Below are positions 56,172-64,000 of a stretch of DNA of 64,000 nucleotides, piece by piece (the stretch's first letter is position 1; each line of letters opens with the position of its first letter). The position numbers and the translations under genes are program-made. The notes under the pieces were generated by a model. That model ran no database searches and had not been told where the DNA came from. It was given only the letters and a program-made list of their open reading frames with translations. Source of the DNA: Amycolatopsis benzoatilytica AK 16/65 (lineage in GTDB: Bacteria; Actinomycetota; Actinomycetes; Mycobacteriales; Pseudonocardiaceae); assembly GCF_000383915.1 (NCBI RefSeq), contig NZ_KB912942.1:2392561-2456560 (forward strand), written 5' to 3'.

Positions 56172-57823
56172 CCACCCCGCTGCTCGAACTGAAAAACCTC
56201 GGCGTCACCTACCTCACCGGCAGCGGCGACGTCCCCGCCGTGCGCGGCGTGGACCTGCGCCTGGACGCGGGCGGCACGCTCGGCGTCGCGGGGGAGTCCG
56301 GCTCCGGCAAATCCACCGTCGCGATGAGCATCCTGCGGCTGCTGCCGCGCAGCGCGCGGATCTCCGGCGAGATCCTGCTCGACGGCGAGAACGTCGAAGA
56401 GATGCGCTGGGGAAGGCTGCGCGCGGTCCGCTGGGCCGAGGCGTCGGTGGTGTTCCAGGGCGCGATGCACGCGCTCAACCCGGTCCGCCGCATCGGCGAG
56501 CAGATCGCCGAACCGATCCGGATCCACGCCCCGGCCGGCAACGCGCCGTCCGAAACGCAGGTCCAGGCCCGGGTCACGGAACTGCTGGAACAGGTCGACC
56601 TGCCGCGCTCGCGCGCGGACGCCTACCCGCACGAGCTGTCCGGCGGCCAGAAACAGCGCGTGATGATCGCGATGGCGCTGGCCTGCGAACCCCGGCTGGT
56701 GATCGCCGACGAACCGACCACCGCGCTCGACGTCATCGTGCAGGCCCAGGTGCTGTCCGTGCTGTCGAAACTGGTCGCCGAACGCGGCATCGGGCTGATG
56801 ATGATCAGCCACGACCTGTCCGTGCTTGCCTCGACCTGCGAACGCATCGCGGTGATGTACGACGGGCAGCTTGTCGAGGAACGGCCCAGCGCCGAGCTGA
56901 TGTCGGCGCCGGAACACGAGCACAGCCGCGCGCTGGCCGCGGCGTTCCCGACCGTCGGAGACCCGGCGTCGCGGTTCGCCCCTGCCACAACCACGCCGCT
57001 GCCGCCGGAACCGGAGGAACGCGCCGGGACGGGGCAGGCGCCGCTGCTCGCCGCGCACGACCTGCACGTCGCCTTCCGGGACCGCACCGGCAAGCGGATC
57101 CACGCCGTCAACGGGGTGGATCTGGAAGTCGCCCGGGACGAGATCGTCGCGCTCGTCGGCCAGTCCGGCTCCGGCAAAACCACCCTCGCCCGCACGCTGC
57201 TCGGCCTGCAGAAACACGACGCCGGCACGATCAGCTACGCGGGCAAGCCGCTGCCCTCGGGCGGAGCGGAGCTGCGCGCGTACCGGCGGCAGGTCCAGCT
57301 CGTCCTGCAGGACCCGACCAGCGCGCTCAACCCGGCGCACACCGTCTACGAAGCCGTCGCCGAAGGACCGCGCATCCACGGTCTGCCGGAAGAACGCGGC
57401 ATCGTGCTCAAGGCACTGGAATCGGCCGAACTGCGCCCGCCGGAGAAATACCTCGACCGGCTGCCGCACGAGCTGTCCGGCGGCCAGCGCCAGCGCGTGG
57501 TCATCGCCGGCGCGCTCGCGCTCGGCCCGTCGCTGCTGCTCGCCGACGAGCCGGTGGCCTCGCTCGACGCGTCCGTCCGCGGCGAAATCCTCGCCCTGTT
57601 CCTGCGGCTGCGCCGCAACCTCGGCCTGTCCGCTCTGGTCATCACGCACGACCTCGGACTGGCCTGGAACATCGCCGACCGGGTCGCGGTGATGTACCGC
57701 GGCGAGCTCGTGGAAACCGGTACTGTCGAACAAGTCCTGCTGGACCCTCAGCACGAATACACGAAATCGCTGCTCGCCGCCCTCCCCGGCGGCACCGCGC
57801 AGCGCAGCGCCGCACCGCGCTGA
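56168..57823 (+). CDS. Fused peptide ABC transporter ATPase (DppD-DppF type)
   Basis: A 551-residue double ATPase. The first half has Walker A GESGSGKS, signature LSGGQKQRVMIA and Walker B RLVIADEPTTALD. The second half (from about residue 300) has Walker A GQSGSGKT, signature LSGGQRQRVVIA and Walker B LLLADEPVASLD. Thus DppD- and DppF-like subunits are joined by a Pro-rich linker. It starts with a GTG overlapping the dppC stop (GTGA). It energises the dpp importer. All key residues are intact in both halves. Confidence 0.95.
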   Translation: MTTPLLELKNLGVTYLTGSGDVPAVRGVDLRLDAGGTLGVAGESGSGKSTVAMSILRLLPRSARISGEILLDGENVEEMRWGRLRAVRWAEASVVFQGAMHALNPVRRIGEQIAEPIRIHAPAGNAPSETQVQARVTELLEQVDLPRSRADAYPHELSGGQKQRVMIAMALACEPRLVIADEPTTALDVIVQAQVLSVLSKLVAERGIGLMMISHDLSVLASTCERIAVMYDGQLVEERPSAELMSAPEHEHSRALAAAFPTVGDPASRFAPATTTPLPPEPEERAGTGQAPLLAAHDLHVAFRDRTGKRIHAVNGVDLEVARDEIVALVGQSGSGKTTLARTLLGLQKHDAGTISYAGKPLPSGGAELRAYRRQVQLVLQDPTSALNPAHTVYEAVAEGPRIHGLPEERGIVLKALESAELRPPEKYLDRLPHELSGGQRQRVVIAGALALGPSLLLADEPVASLDASVRGEILALFLRLRRNLGLSALVITHDLGLAWNIADRVAVMYRGELVETGTVEQVLLDPQHEYTKSLLAALPGGTAQRSAAPR

Positions 57824-57833
57824 CCCCGACCGC

Positions 57834-57868
57834 GCTCCGGGCACGGGCCGACCGCCCGCGCCCGGAGC
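57834..57868 (+). terminator. Hairpin after the dpp operon
   Basis: The stem GCTCCGGGC (57834-57842) pairs with GCCCGGAGC (57860-57868), nine perfect bp with a 17-base GC-rich loop. No T-run. A weak terminator or attenuator ahead of the mannosyltransferase gene. Confidence 0.55.
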
Positions 57869-57913
57869 CCGCGCGGGGACAGCCGACTGCACCCGGTAAT
57901 CTTCTGGATCGAA

Positions 57914-59464
57914 ATGGCCACTACGACCGACACTGCGCAGCCGAACGCCGGCACTCTCGACCGGCCGTTCCTGACGCCTGCGCGCTTCCCGTACCGCACC
58001 ATCGCGATGGGCACGGTCGGAAGCACCCTCCTCATGCTCGCCGCGCTCGGCGCGGGCGGCATCCTCATCCGCGACCCGGTCCTGGGCCACGGCCCGCTGT
58101 CCTGGATCCGCTACGGGCATGGCCGGGCGCTCGCCAACGCGGTCCTCTACACCGGCTTCGGCCTGGTGGTGTGGGCGTGGGTGCGGCTCGGCCGCTACGC
58201 GCTGGCCGGCCGGATCGGCAGCAAACCGATCCTGATCGCGGCGCTGTGCTGGATGGCGCCGCTGATCGTGTCGCCGCCGCTGTTCACCCGTGACGTCTTC
58301 TCCTACCTCGGCCAGGGCGCACAGCTGCTCTACGGGCTCGACCCGTACGCCAACGGCCCGGCCGAGCTCAACGCGCTGCCGAACGTCGTGCAGAACGTGC
58401 ACCCGCTGTGGCAGACCACGCCCGCCCCGTACGGGCCGCTGTTCCTGCTGATCTCCAAGGGCATCGTGTCGGTCACCCAGGACGACATGATCGCCGGCGT
58501 CGTCCTCACCCGGCTGGTGCTGCTGGTCGGGCTCGGCATGACGCTTTGGGCGCTGCCCCGGCTGGTCAAGCACCTCGGCGGGAAGCTGCCGGTCGCGCTG
58601 TGGGTCGCGGTGGCCAGCCCGATGATGGTCATCCACCTCTTCGGCGGCCCGCACAACGACCTGATGATGCTCGGCTTCCTCGCCATCGGCGTGCTGGCCG
58701 CGCTCGAACGCAAGCACGCGGTCGCGGTCGTGCTCATCACCATCGGGATGCTGATCAAGCCCACCGCCGCGGTCGCGCTGCCGTTCACGGTCTGGATGTG
58801 GGCCGCGGACATGGCCGGCCCGTCCAAGACGAAGAACTTCTTCAAGGCGGGCGCCGCGTCCGTCGCCCTGTTCCTGCCGGTGTTCCTCCTGGGCACCTGG
58901 GTGTCGCTCGGCTCGCTCAACCTCGGCTGGTGGTCCGGTCTCAAGGCCCCGCAGCTGATCACGAACTGGCTGAACTTCCCCAGCGGCGTCGGCGAAGCGG
59001 TGTACAACCTCGTCCACCTGCTCGTCAACGTCCAGCCGTCGCCGTTCGTCACCGTCGCCCGCGCCATCGCGATGATCGGCCTGGTCGTCTTCGGCGTCCG
59101 CCAGTGGTGGCTGGCCCGCGAAGGCGGCAAGGAAGCGGTGTACCGCGCCGCGATCACGCTGCTGGCCGTCGCGATCCTGATGCCGCCGACCCTGCCCTGG
59201 TACCTCACGTGGGGCTTCGTGCTGATCTCCGCGTTCCCTTGGGAACGGCGCAACCTGTCGGTGATCGTCGGGGTCTCGGTGTTCGTGACCCTGGTGTACT
59301 ACCCGACCGGCGAGCAGGCGCTCTACGACTGGTGGTTCATCGCGATCGTCGTCGTGGCCAGCCTCTACGCCGCCGCGTCGCTGTTGCGTCCGGACCCGCT
59401 CGGGCTGATCGCCGCCTGGCGGAAGAAGCCCAAGGACGAAGAGTTCCTGCCGGCCGCCGACTGA
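57914..59464 (+). CDS. mptB: Polyprenol-phosphomannose-dependent alpha-1,6-mannosyltransferase (MptB-type)
   Basis: A 516-residue GT-C membrane glycosyltransferase with about 12-13 spans. The first extracytoplasmic loop contains the catalytic-type acidic motif SPPLFTRDVFSYLGQGAQLL. IHLFGGPHNDLMMLGFLAIG, and PTLPWYLTWGFVLIS further on, match the MptB group. MptB starts the alpha-1,6-mannan backbone of lipomannan in mycobacteria and corynebacteria using decaprenyl-phosphomannose. Its C-terminus is short and basic. Ended by a strong terminator. Confidence 0.85.
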   Translation: MATTTDTAQPNAGTLDRPFLTPARFPYRTIAMGTVGSTLLMLAALGAGGILIRDPVLGHGPLSWIRYGHGRALANAVLYTGFGLVVWAWVRLGRYALAGRIGSKPILIAALCWMAPLIVSPPLFTRDVFSYLGQGAQLLYGLDPYANGPAELNALPNVVQNVHPLWQTTPAPYGPLFLLISKGIVSVTQDDMIAGVVLTRLVLLVGLGMTLWALPRLVKHLGGKLPVALWVAVASPMMVIHLFGGPHNDLMMLGFLAIGVLAALERKHAVAVVLITIGMLIKPTAAVALPFTVWMWAADMAGPSKTKNFFKAGAASVALFLPVFLLGTWVSLGSLNLGWWSGLKAPQLITNWLNFPSGVGEAVYNLVHLLVNVQPSPFVTVARAIAMIGLVVFGVRQWWLAREGGKEAVYRAAITLLAVAILMPPTLPWYLTWGFVLISAFPWERRNLSVIVGVSVFVTLVYYPTGEQALYDWWFIAIVVVASLYAAASLLRPDPLGLIAAWRKKPKDEEFLPAAD

Positions 59465-59475
59465 CCGATCGACAA

Positions 59476-59513
59476 CGGGCGGTGCTCCCCAGCCGGGGAG
59501 CACCGCCCGTTTT
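59476..59513 (+). terminator. Rho-independent terminator after mptB
   Basis: A perfect 15-bp stem (59476-59490 with 59495-59509), a four-base loop and TTTT at 59510-59513. It also lies seven bases past the stop of the convergent lyase gene and may serve both. Confidence 0.94.
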
Positions 59514-59519
59514 CCTTCG

Positions 59520-60362
59520 CTACTTCCGCGCCGCCTGGTAGTTCCGGAACATCAGGTAGGTGTCCAGGATGTCCGACGGCGTGCTCTCCACCGACCGGTA
59601 GATGCCCCACTTCGGACGGACGTAGTCGCCTTGGTCCGGCAACTTCACGCCGGTCTTGCGGCCCTGCGCGGCGATCGGCGCGCCGGCCCCGGTCCCGTTC
59701 CGGATCACGCAAGCCGCCGCACCCGAATCGCCCGGCGTGAGCGTCCACTCGACGGTGATCCACTTCTCTCGCAACGGCGCCAGCGGAGCCGACGCGATCG
59801 ACGGCGAGCCCGGGTTCGCGTACGCCCGCGCCGAGATCATCTCCGTGCCGCCCTCGCGGATCAGGTCCAGCGTCACCCACGGGCCGTACGCGGCCGCGTC
59901 GCCGCCGCTGTTCCCGCTCGGGTTCTTCGTCTGGAAGATGTGCGTGAACCGGTTCGTCCCGTGCAGGCTCGCCGGCATGAACATCTCGTAGGAGATCGTC
60001 CAGGTCTCGCCGTTGTGCATCTTCAGCATCGTGCCGTTCTGCACCATGCCCTTGACCTCGGTCCGCTGCCGGTCGCCGCCGCCGGTGGAATCCCGGTCGT
60101 CGCGCCAGATGTTGAACCGGTAATGGTCTCCTTGCACGACCACGTACTTGCGGTCCGGGTGCAACCCTGCCCGGTCGGCTTCGACTCCCTCGAACGCCTT
60201 CAGCCCGTCCTTGTTCGGATCGGGATGCCACGCCAGGCTCGGTGCAGCGGGGCCGGCGGCGGCGAGCCGGGCGAGCGGCCCGGCCGCGAACGGCGCGGCG
60301 AGCGCCGCTCCGGCGAGCGTGCGCAGCGCTGTCCGGCGCGGGAAATCTGGGAATTCCGGCAT
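59520..60362 (-). CDS. Tat-exported polysaccharide lyase (heparin lyase I-like fold)
   Basis: A 280-residue secreted enzyme. The ATG at 60362 (AAAGGA nine bases upstream) gives a twin-arginine leader, FPRRTALRTLAGAALAAPFA. The mature protein has a jelly-roll lyase pattern: YRFNIWRDDRDSTGGGDRQR, TEVKGMVQNGTMLKMHNGET, and YVRPKWGIYRSVESTPSDIL at the C-terminus. Members cleave acidic polysaccharides by beta-elimination; the glycan cannot be assigned. It lies on the minus strand facing mptB. Confidence 0.72.
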   Translation of the reverse strand: MPEFPDFPRRTALRTLAGAALAAPFAAGPLARLAAAGPAAPSLAWHPDPNKDGLKAFEGVEADRAGLHPDRKYVVVQGDHYRFNIWRDDRDSTGGGDRQRTEVKGMVQNGTMLKMHNGETWTISYEMFMPASLHGTNRFTHIFQTKNPSGNSGGDAAAYGPWVTLDLIREGGTEMISARAYANPGSPSIASAPLAPLREKWITVEWTLTPGDSGAAACVIRNGTGAGAPIAAQGRKTGVKLPDQGDYVRPKWGIYRSVESTPSDILDTYLMFRNYQAARK

Positions 60363-60540
60363 CGCGGAGTGTCCTTTCCGGCAGGAGCGAAAGGGGCACA
60401 TCGGTCGGCGGCGGCGGACCTCCGATGTCTGGGAGACCCAAGGTAGGAGTCTTTCCGAATCCAGGTCAAATGAACACCGCGGAGGAACACGATCTTGTCC
60501 ATCGGTGCCCGGTTTCGGTTCCGGTCATCGGAGCACTGGG

Positions 60541-61221
60541 TCAGCGATGCCGGCAGCCGCCGTCGACGTGGACCGTCTCGCCGGTCACCCATCCCGCCCC
60601 GAGAAGCCACCAGGCGGCGTCGGCGACGTCGTCGAGCGTCCCGACCCGGCCGGCGAGCGATGCCGCGGCGGCCCGCTCGTACAAGGCGCTGCGCCGCTCC
60701 GCCGGAAGGCCGTCCCAGGCGCCGGAGTCGGTGATCCCCGGTGCGATCGCGTTGACCCGCAGCGGGGCGAGCTCGACGGCCAAATGCGTCACCAGCGCGG
60801 CCAGCGCAGCGTTCGCGGTGCCTTTCACGACGGTGCCGGGCTTGGGCTGCCAGCCCACGATGCCGGAGAAGAACAGGAACGACCCGCCGGCGGACATGCG
60901 CGGGGCGAAGTGCTTGGCCAGCAGCAGCGGGCCGACGACCTTGGCGGAGAAGGCCGCTTGGATCTTGTCGTGTTCCAGGTCGGGCACCGGCACGTCGTGG
61001 TGCGCCGAGGCGGTGGAGATCACGTGGTCCACCTCGCCGAGCGACTCCGCCGCTCGCGCGATGGTCGTCTCGTCGGTGACGTCGATCCGGAGCTCGGACC
61101 CGGACCGCGCCGCGACGAAGACCTCGGCGCCGGCCTGTTCGCCGCGCCGGGCGATCTCCGCGCCGATGCCGCGCGCGCCGCCGACGACCAGAATCCGCTT
61201 GCCTGTCAGTTTTTCGTTCAT
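60541..61221 (-). CDS. Atypical SDR-fold protein lacking the catalytic Tyr
   Basis: A 226-residue Rossmann protein. The cofactor loop is ILVVGGARGIGAEIARRGEQ, so NAD(P) binding is expected. Where classical SDRs have YxxxK the sequence is GTVVK (in WQPKPGTVVKGTANAALAAL), so the Tyr is replaced by Gly while Lys remains. Ser is present in FFSGIVG. NAIAPGITDSGAW follows. It may be a non-catalytic or unusual reductase. It is divergent from an HxlR regulator, its likely controller. Confidence 0.85.
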   Translation of the reverse strand: MNEKLTGKRILVVGGARGIGAEIARRGEQAGAEVFVAARSGSELRIDVTDETTIARAAESLGEVDHVISTASAHHDVPVPDLEHDKIQAAFSAKVVGPLLLAKHFAPRMSAGGSFLFFSGIVGWQPKPGTVVKGTANAALAALVTHLAVELAPLRVNAIAPGITDSGAWDGLPAERRSALYERAAAASLAGRVGTLDDVADAAWWLLGAGWVTGETVHVDGGCRHR

Positions 61222-61241
61222 GACCAGGACGGTATAGATTT

Positions 61242-61267
61242 GCTACCGGTATCTTCAACGCTACCGG
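61242..61267. promoter_or_regulatory. Direct repeat in the SDR/HxlR divergent promoter
   Basis: GCTACCGG occurs at 61242-61249 and 61260-61267, 18 bases apart, in the 55-base gap between the divergent SDR and HxlR genes. The second copy abuts the GGGAGG ribosome binding site of the HxlR gene. Probable HxlR operator. Confidence 0.55.
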
Positions 61268-61276
61268 GAGGACCTC

Positions 61277-61648
61277 ATGGGCAAGGCGTACAACGTGATG
61301 GCAGCGACCTGCCCGAGCCGCACCGTGCTGCACCGCATCGGAGCGCGCTGGACGGTATTCGCGGTCAACGCGCTGGAGCACGGTCCGATGCGATTCACCG
61401 AGCTCAAAGCGCACATCCGCGGGATCACCCCGAAAGCCCTCACCGAGACGCTGCGCGCGATGGAGACCGACGGCCTGGTCGCCCGCACCGACCGGGGCGG
61501 CAACCCGCCGCACGTCGAATACGCGTTGACCGAGCTGGGCCGCTCTCTGCTGATTCCGCTGCGCGCCGTCCGCCAGTGGGCCGAGACGCACGTCCCGGAC
61601 ATCCTCGCCGCGCGCGAACGAGCCGGCGCCGAGGCCGCCCTCGGCTGA
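61277..61648 (+). CDS. HxlR-family winged-helix regulator
   Basis: A 123-residue regulator with the family signature TCPSRTVLHRIGARWTVFAV (Cys near residue 11), then PMRFTELKAHIRGITPKALT for the recognition helix, and ALTELGRSLLIPL in the wing. HxlR proteins sense aldehydes, quinones or oxidants through the N-terminal Cys. The divergent SDR is the likely target. It is convergent with the alpha/beta hydrolase gene, leaving three bases between stops. Confidence 0.93.
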   Translation: MGKAYNVMAATCPSRTVLHRIGARWTVFAVNALEHGPMRFTELKAHIRGITPKALTETLRAMETDGLVARTDRGGNPPHVEYALTELGRSLLIPLRAVRQWAETHVPDILAARERAGAEAALG

Positions 61649-61651
61649 CGA

Positions 61652-62521
61652 TTACGCCCGGCCCGCGACGTCGTTCTCGAGAAAGTCGACCAGCTGCGCG
61701 GAAAAGACGTCGTTGTCGTCCCCGGCCACCATGTGCCCGGCCGAGACCTCCTCGAACCGCGCGCCCGGCACCAGCCGGCGGAGGTCCTCGACGCTCTCGT
61801 CGGTCACGATGTCGGACTCGCTGCCGCGCACCAGCATCGTCGGCACCCGTACCGCACGCGCCGCGTCGGCCAGCCGGTCCTCGCCGATGTCGCGGCTCGG
61901 CTCGTCGCCGAAATCCAGGAATCGCGGGTCCCAATGCCAGTACCAGCGCCCGTCCGCGCGCTGCCGCACGTTCTTGCGCAGCCCGTCGAGACTGCGCGGC
62001 CGCCGCCGGTGCGGGTTGTACGCGTGGATCGCGTCCGCGACCTCCTCCAGCGACCCGAACCCGTTCGGCGCGCCCGCCATGAACGCGACGATCCGCTCGC
62101 GCCCGGCAGCCGAAATCCGCGGCGTCACGTCGACCAGCACCACCCCCGCCGCACACCCTGGCCGCTCCCCGGCCGCGGCGAGCGACGTCAGACCGCCGAG
62201 AGACGCGCCGACCAGCACCGGAACGTCGTCGAGCGCTTCGATGACCGCGTAGAGGTCGTCCACGAACGCGTCGAGCGAGTAGCCCTCGTCCGAAGCCCAC
62301 TCGCTGTCGCCGTGCCCCCGGGCGTCGAGCGTGACCGCCGCCCAGCCGCTGCGCGCGACCCGTTCGGCGGCCCGGCCCCAGGAATGCCGGGTCTGTCCGC
62401 CGCCGTGCAGGAACAGCACCGTGCCCCGCCTGGCCGCCGACGGCTCCCAGCGGTCGCCGGCGAGCCGGACGCCCTTGCCTTGAAACGAAATCGAAGCCGG
62501 TCGGATGTCGCTCTCGGTCAC
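61652..62521 (-). CDS. Alpha/beta-fold hydrolase
   Basis: A 289-residue hydrolase. I use the GTG at 62521, which has GGAG five bases upstream; a GTG six bases earlier has none. Visible: HGGGQTRHSWG (oxyanion loop), DARGHGDSEW, the nucleophile elbow VGASLGG, the acid in PTMLVRGSESDIVTD, and the catalytic His in EVSAGHMVAGDDND. Substrate unknown (ester, epoxide or haloacid-like classes are all possible). Confidence 0.9.
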   Translation of the reverse strand: MTESDIRPASISFQGKGVRLAGDRWEPSAARRGTVLFLHGGGQTRHSWGRAAERVARSGWAAVTLDARGHGDSEWASDEGYSLDAFVDDLYAVIEALDDVPVLVGASLGGLTSLAAAGERPGCAAGVVLVDVTPRISAAGRERIVAFMAGAPNGFGSLEEVADAIHAYNPHRRRPRSLDGLRKNVRQRADGRWYWHWDPRFLDFGDEPSRDIGEDRLADAARAVRVPTMLVRGSESDIVTDESVEDLRRLVPGARFEEVSAGHMVAGDDNDVFSAQLVDFLENDVAGRA

Positions 62522-62879
62522 CTGCACTCCGTTTCGTTCAGCGCTGTGTGCACTGTAATGGGGGAGTGGGGGGACGCACCGATCGGTCAGTCGTCGACGA
62601 CGGGTCAGGGCTCGTAGAAGGCAGCGACCGGGGTCGGCGCGATGCACTTCAAGTCTGCCTGCTGCGCCGCGGGGCCCGCCTCCGGGCTGTCAGCGGTCAG
62701 CGCGAGTGCCCGGACGCCGCAAGCCAGCCCGGTCCGCAGCAGCGTAGTGGCCGAGGAATGCGGACAGGTCCAGGGCGCTGAAGTCCAGGTTCTGGGGACG
62801 AACCCGTTTTGCGGGGCGGGCCGGGACAGTGGTGCTGCGCTTTCATCGAAATGTCATCCGGCTGCGCTACGTTACGTGC
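62522..62879. other. Intergenic region, possible gene remnant
   Basis: No complete gene can be supported. On the minus strand, around 62600-62800, short protein-like stretches appear in different frames (for example NLDFSALDLSAFLGHYAAAD, and a C-terminus ...ADLKCIAPTPVAAFYEP). This may be a frameshifted remnant, which I do not recognise. Composition falls towards 62830. Confidence 0.3.
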
Positions 62880-62978
62880 ATGAGCGCTTCCAGACATCTT
62901 AGACGTGCCGATCTGGGCATGAGGCGTGTCGCCGCGCTCGGGGACGATTCGGATGAGAACCGGGGGCGATTGATGTGA
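62880..62978 (+). CDS. Possible 32-residue small ORF coupled to the next gene
   Basis: An ATG-started frame of 32 codons (MSASRHLRRADLGMRRVAAL...) whose TGA overlaps the GTG of the following gene (GTGA at 62975-62978). The small product would be basic at the N-terminus. The exact four-base overlap is the main support, and a ribosome binding site is not obvious. It could be a translational leader for the gene behind it. No family recognised. Confidence 0.4.
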   Translation: MSASRHLRRADLGMRRVAALGDDSDENRGRLM

Positions 62979-63562
62979 GCAAGGACCGCTTGGATTCGTA
63001 CGCCAAGGGCCTCCTGGAGCTACGAAATCTGGTCCCCCGGCATCTGCGGACCGGTGTCGTGCAGATCTGCGCGGACGACGGCAGCGCCAACGGGTTTCCT
63101 ATTGGCTGGGCCGAGAAGGCACCGCATCCTTATTATCGACGTCTTACCTGGCAGACAGTGGTCCGAGGCGTCCCCGGCGACGACGACAGCTACTGGCAAG
63201 GGGGCCTGGCCCGCCGTGCCAAGTACAGCCCGTCGGACCACGGAGGACATGAAACACTCGGCCGCGCAATACAGGAGATTCTCACGCTCGCAATGTGGGG
63301 GGACGCCCTGGCCGCCCATGAGATTAGAGCAGGCAGGGCCGGAACCTATACCGCCACTATGGACGAGACGAAGGCTAATTGGTTCGCTCGGCTCTATCAG
63401 CCTGAGGGCATCACCCATCTCGGTGGGGGAAGGATGCGATTCACCAACGTCGCCATCGCTTACTTTCGCGGCAATCCAGAAGTCAGAGCTTACGTCGACG
63501 CCAACGATGTGTTTCACCTCAATCCGCTGGACCCTACCGTCCCATTGACTCGCGAACGCTGA
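62975..63562 (+). CDS. Unrecognised protein in a lower-GC patch
   Basis: A 195-residue protein, GTG start with GGGGG about ten bases upstream. No signal peptide or membrane segment. It contains GVVQICADDGSANGFPIGWA, RRLTWQTVVRGVPGDDDSYW and EILTLAMWGDALAAHEIRAG, with many aromatic and acidic residues. Codon choice departs from its neighbours (AAT, TTT, CTA, TAT and ATT all occur), which suggests recent acquisition. I do not recognise the family and assign no function. Confidence 0.7.
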   Translation: MSKDRLDSYAKGLLELRNLVPRHLRTGVVQICADDGSANGFPIGWAEKAPHPYYRRLTWQTVVRGVPGDDDSYWQGGLARRAKYSPSDHGGHETLGRAIQEILTLAMWGDALAAHEIRAGRAGTYTATMDETKANWFARLYQPEGITHLGGGRMRFTNVAIAYFRGNPEVRAYVDANDVFHLNPLDPTVPLTRER

Positions 63563-63747
63563 GCTCACGTCAACGGGCGAAAGGCAGGATGACGCCTCAC
63601 CGGCTGACGGGAGCGCGATACCTGTGCGCCGAATGCTGTGGGAACCGCCAGCGTGGGACTGTTCGATTTTGCGTCTTGGCTCACCGCCCAGCGGAGCGGA
63701 CGTCTCCGGCGTCTACGCGCAGCTATTCGCCAACCCGTGCCCAGGCG

Positions 63748-64000
63748 TTACGCCCCGGCCCACCCCCGCCAGGTGTGCACCTCGGTCACCACCACGGAAT
63801 GCTCCGGCGGTCGCTCCGCGTATTGCGGATACTTCTCGATCAGCCAGCCGGCGAACCGGTTCCGTTCCGCCTCGGCCGCCACCCGCGCCGTCCCGTCCGC
63901 GCGCACCCACCACAACCGCGTCCAGTCCTCGTCGTACACGTCGGCCAGGAACGACACCTGCGGGTTCTCCGCGATGTTCGCCAGCCGCCGCAACGCCGTG
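63748..64000 (-). CDS. PPOX-class F420-dependent oxidoreductase family protein (partial, cut by window end)
   Basis: The C-terminal 83 residues or so of a split-barrel flavin/F420-binding protein, continuing beyond the window. RRLANIAENPQVSFLADVYD followed by EDWTRLWWVRADGTARV is the signature of the TIGR03668-type PPOX F420 group, and the end EVHTWRGWAGA is typical. It would use reduced F420 or FMN on an unknown substrate. Between the previous gene and this one (63563-63747) I see nothing. Confidence 0.82.
   Translation of the reverse strand, partial: TALRRLANIAENPQVSFLADVYDEDWTRLWWVRADGTARVAAEAERNRFAGWLIEKYPQYAERPPEHSVVVTEVHTWRGWAGA

Noticed and set aside
62548..62902. Short plus-strand open frames in the 62.5-62.9 kb gap
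   Set aside because: Poor composition, no ribosome binding site and no recognisable motif.

Overview
The window is high-GC actinobacterial chromosome with dense genes, many GTG starts and a few TTG starts. Mycolate-type FAS-II genes (fabG1-inhA), an Fe-S ferrochelatase, an MptB-type mannosyltransferase and F420-type enzymes point to Mycobacteriales/Pseudonocardiales. The dispersed intergenic hairpin repeats look like those I remember from Amycolatopsis, so Amycolatopsis or a close relative is my best guess (inference, no database search). I see no rRNA, tRNA, CRISPR array, transposase or phage gene.

Layout. (1) 0.4-16.2 kb: an envelope/FAS-II block in the same gene order as Mycobacterium tuberculosis Rv1477-Rv1486c (RipA-like hydrolase, moxR, DUF58, VWA, fabG1, inhA, ferrochelatase, MCRPSA-type hypothetical). 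It is interrupted by a GNAT/mobA pair and by a six-gene minus-strand operon: MFS, response regulator, histidine kinase, TAXI receptor, thioesterase, trmL. (2) 16.3-19.7 kb: a second AAA+/VWA pair. (3) 19.8-27.7 kb: a lipoprotein with DUF5703, an aldo/keto reductase, uppP, a histidine phosphatase, an M3 peptidase and an MFS transporter. (4) 27.8-38.7 kb: a DasR-type-controlled chitinase, several regulator/oxidoreductase pairs, mdh, and a secreted DUF4360 protein followed by a gene fragment. (5) 38.7-48.5 kb: two GH92 alpha-mannosidase paralogues, one secreted and one apparently cytoplasmic, the latter translationally coupled to a FUSC membrane protein. (6) 49.0-57.8 kb: methyltransferases (one decayed) and a peptide-salvage module in which M20 and M55 peptidases diverge from a Dpp-type ABC importer. 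(7) 57.9-64 kb: MptB, a Tat-exported polysaccharide lyase, an SDR/HxlR pair, an alpha/beta hydrolase, a lower-GC patch with an unrecognised gene, and a PPOX protein cut by the window end.

How it works together. Much of the content serves the cell envelope: peptidoglycan hydrolysis and remodelling, mycolate elongation, lipid II carrier recycling, mannan synthesis and turnover, and uptake and cleavage of (D-)peptides. Control is mostly local, through divergent regulator/target pairs with visible palindromes.

Three repeat families are conspicuous. Family A has eight copies of a 53-85 bp hairpin built on 30-bp modules, one of them inside the dpp operon. Family B is one 30-bp-module hairpin at 29.9 kb. 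Family C is three copies of an 18-bp GTATA-N6-TATAC motif.
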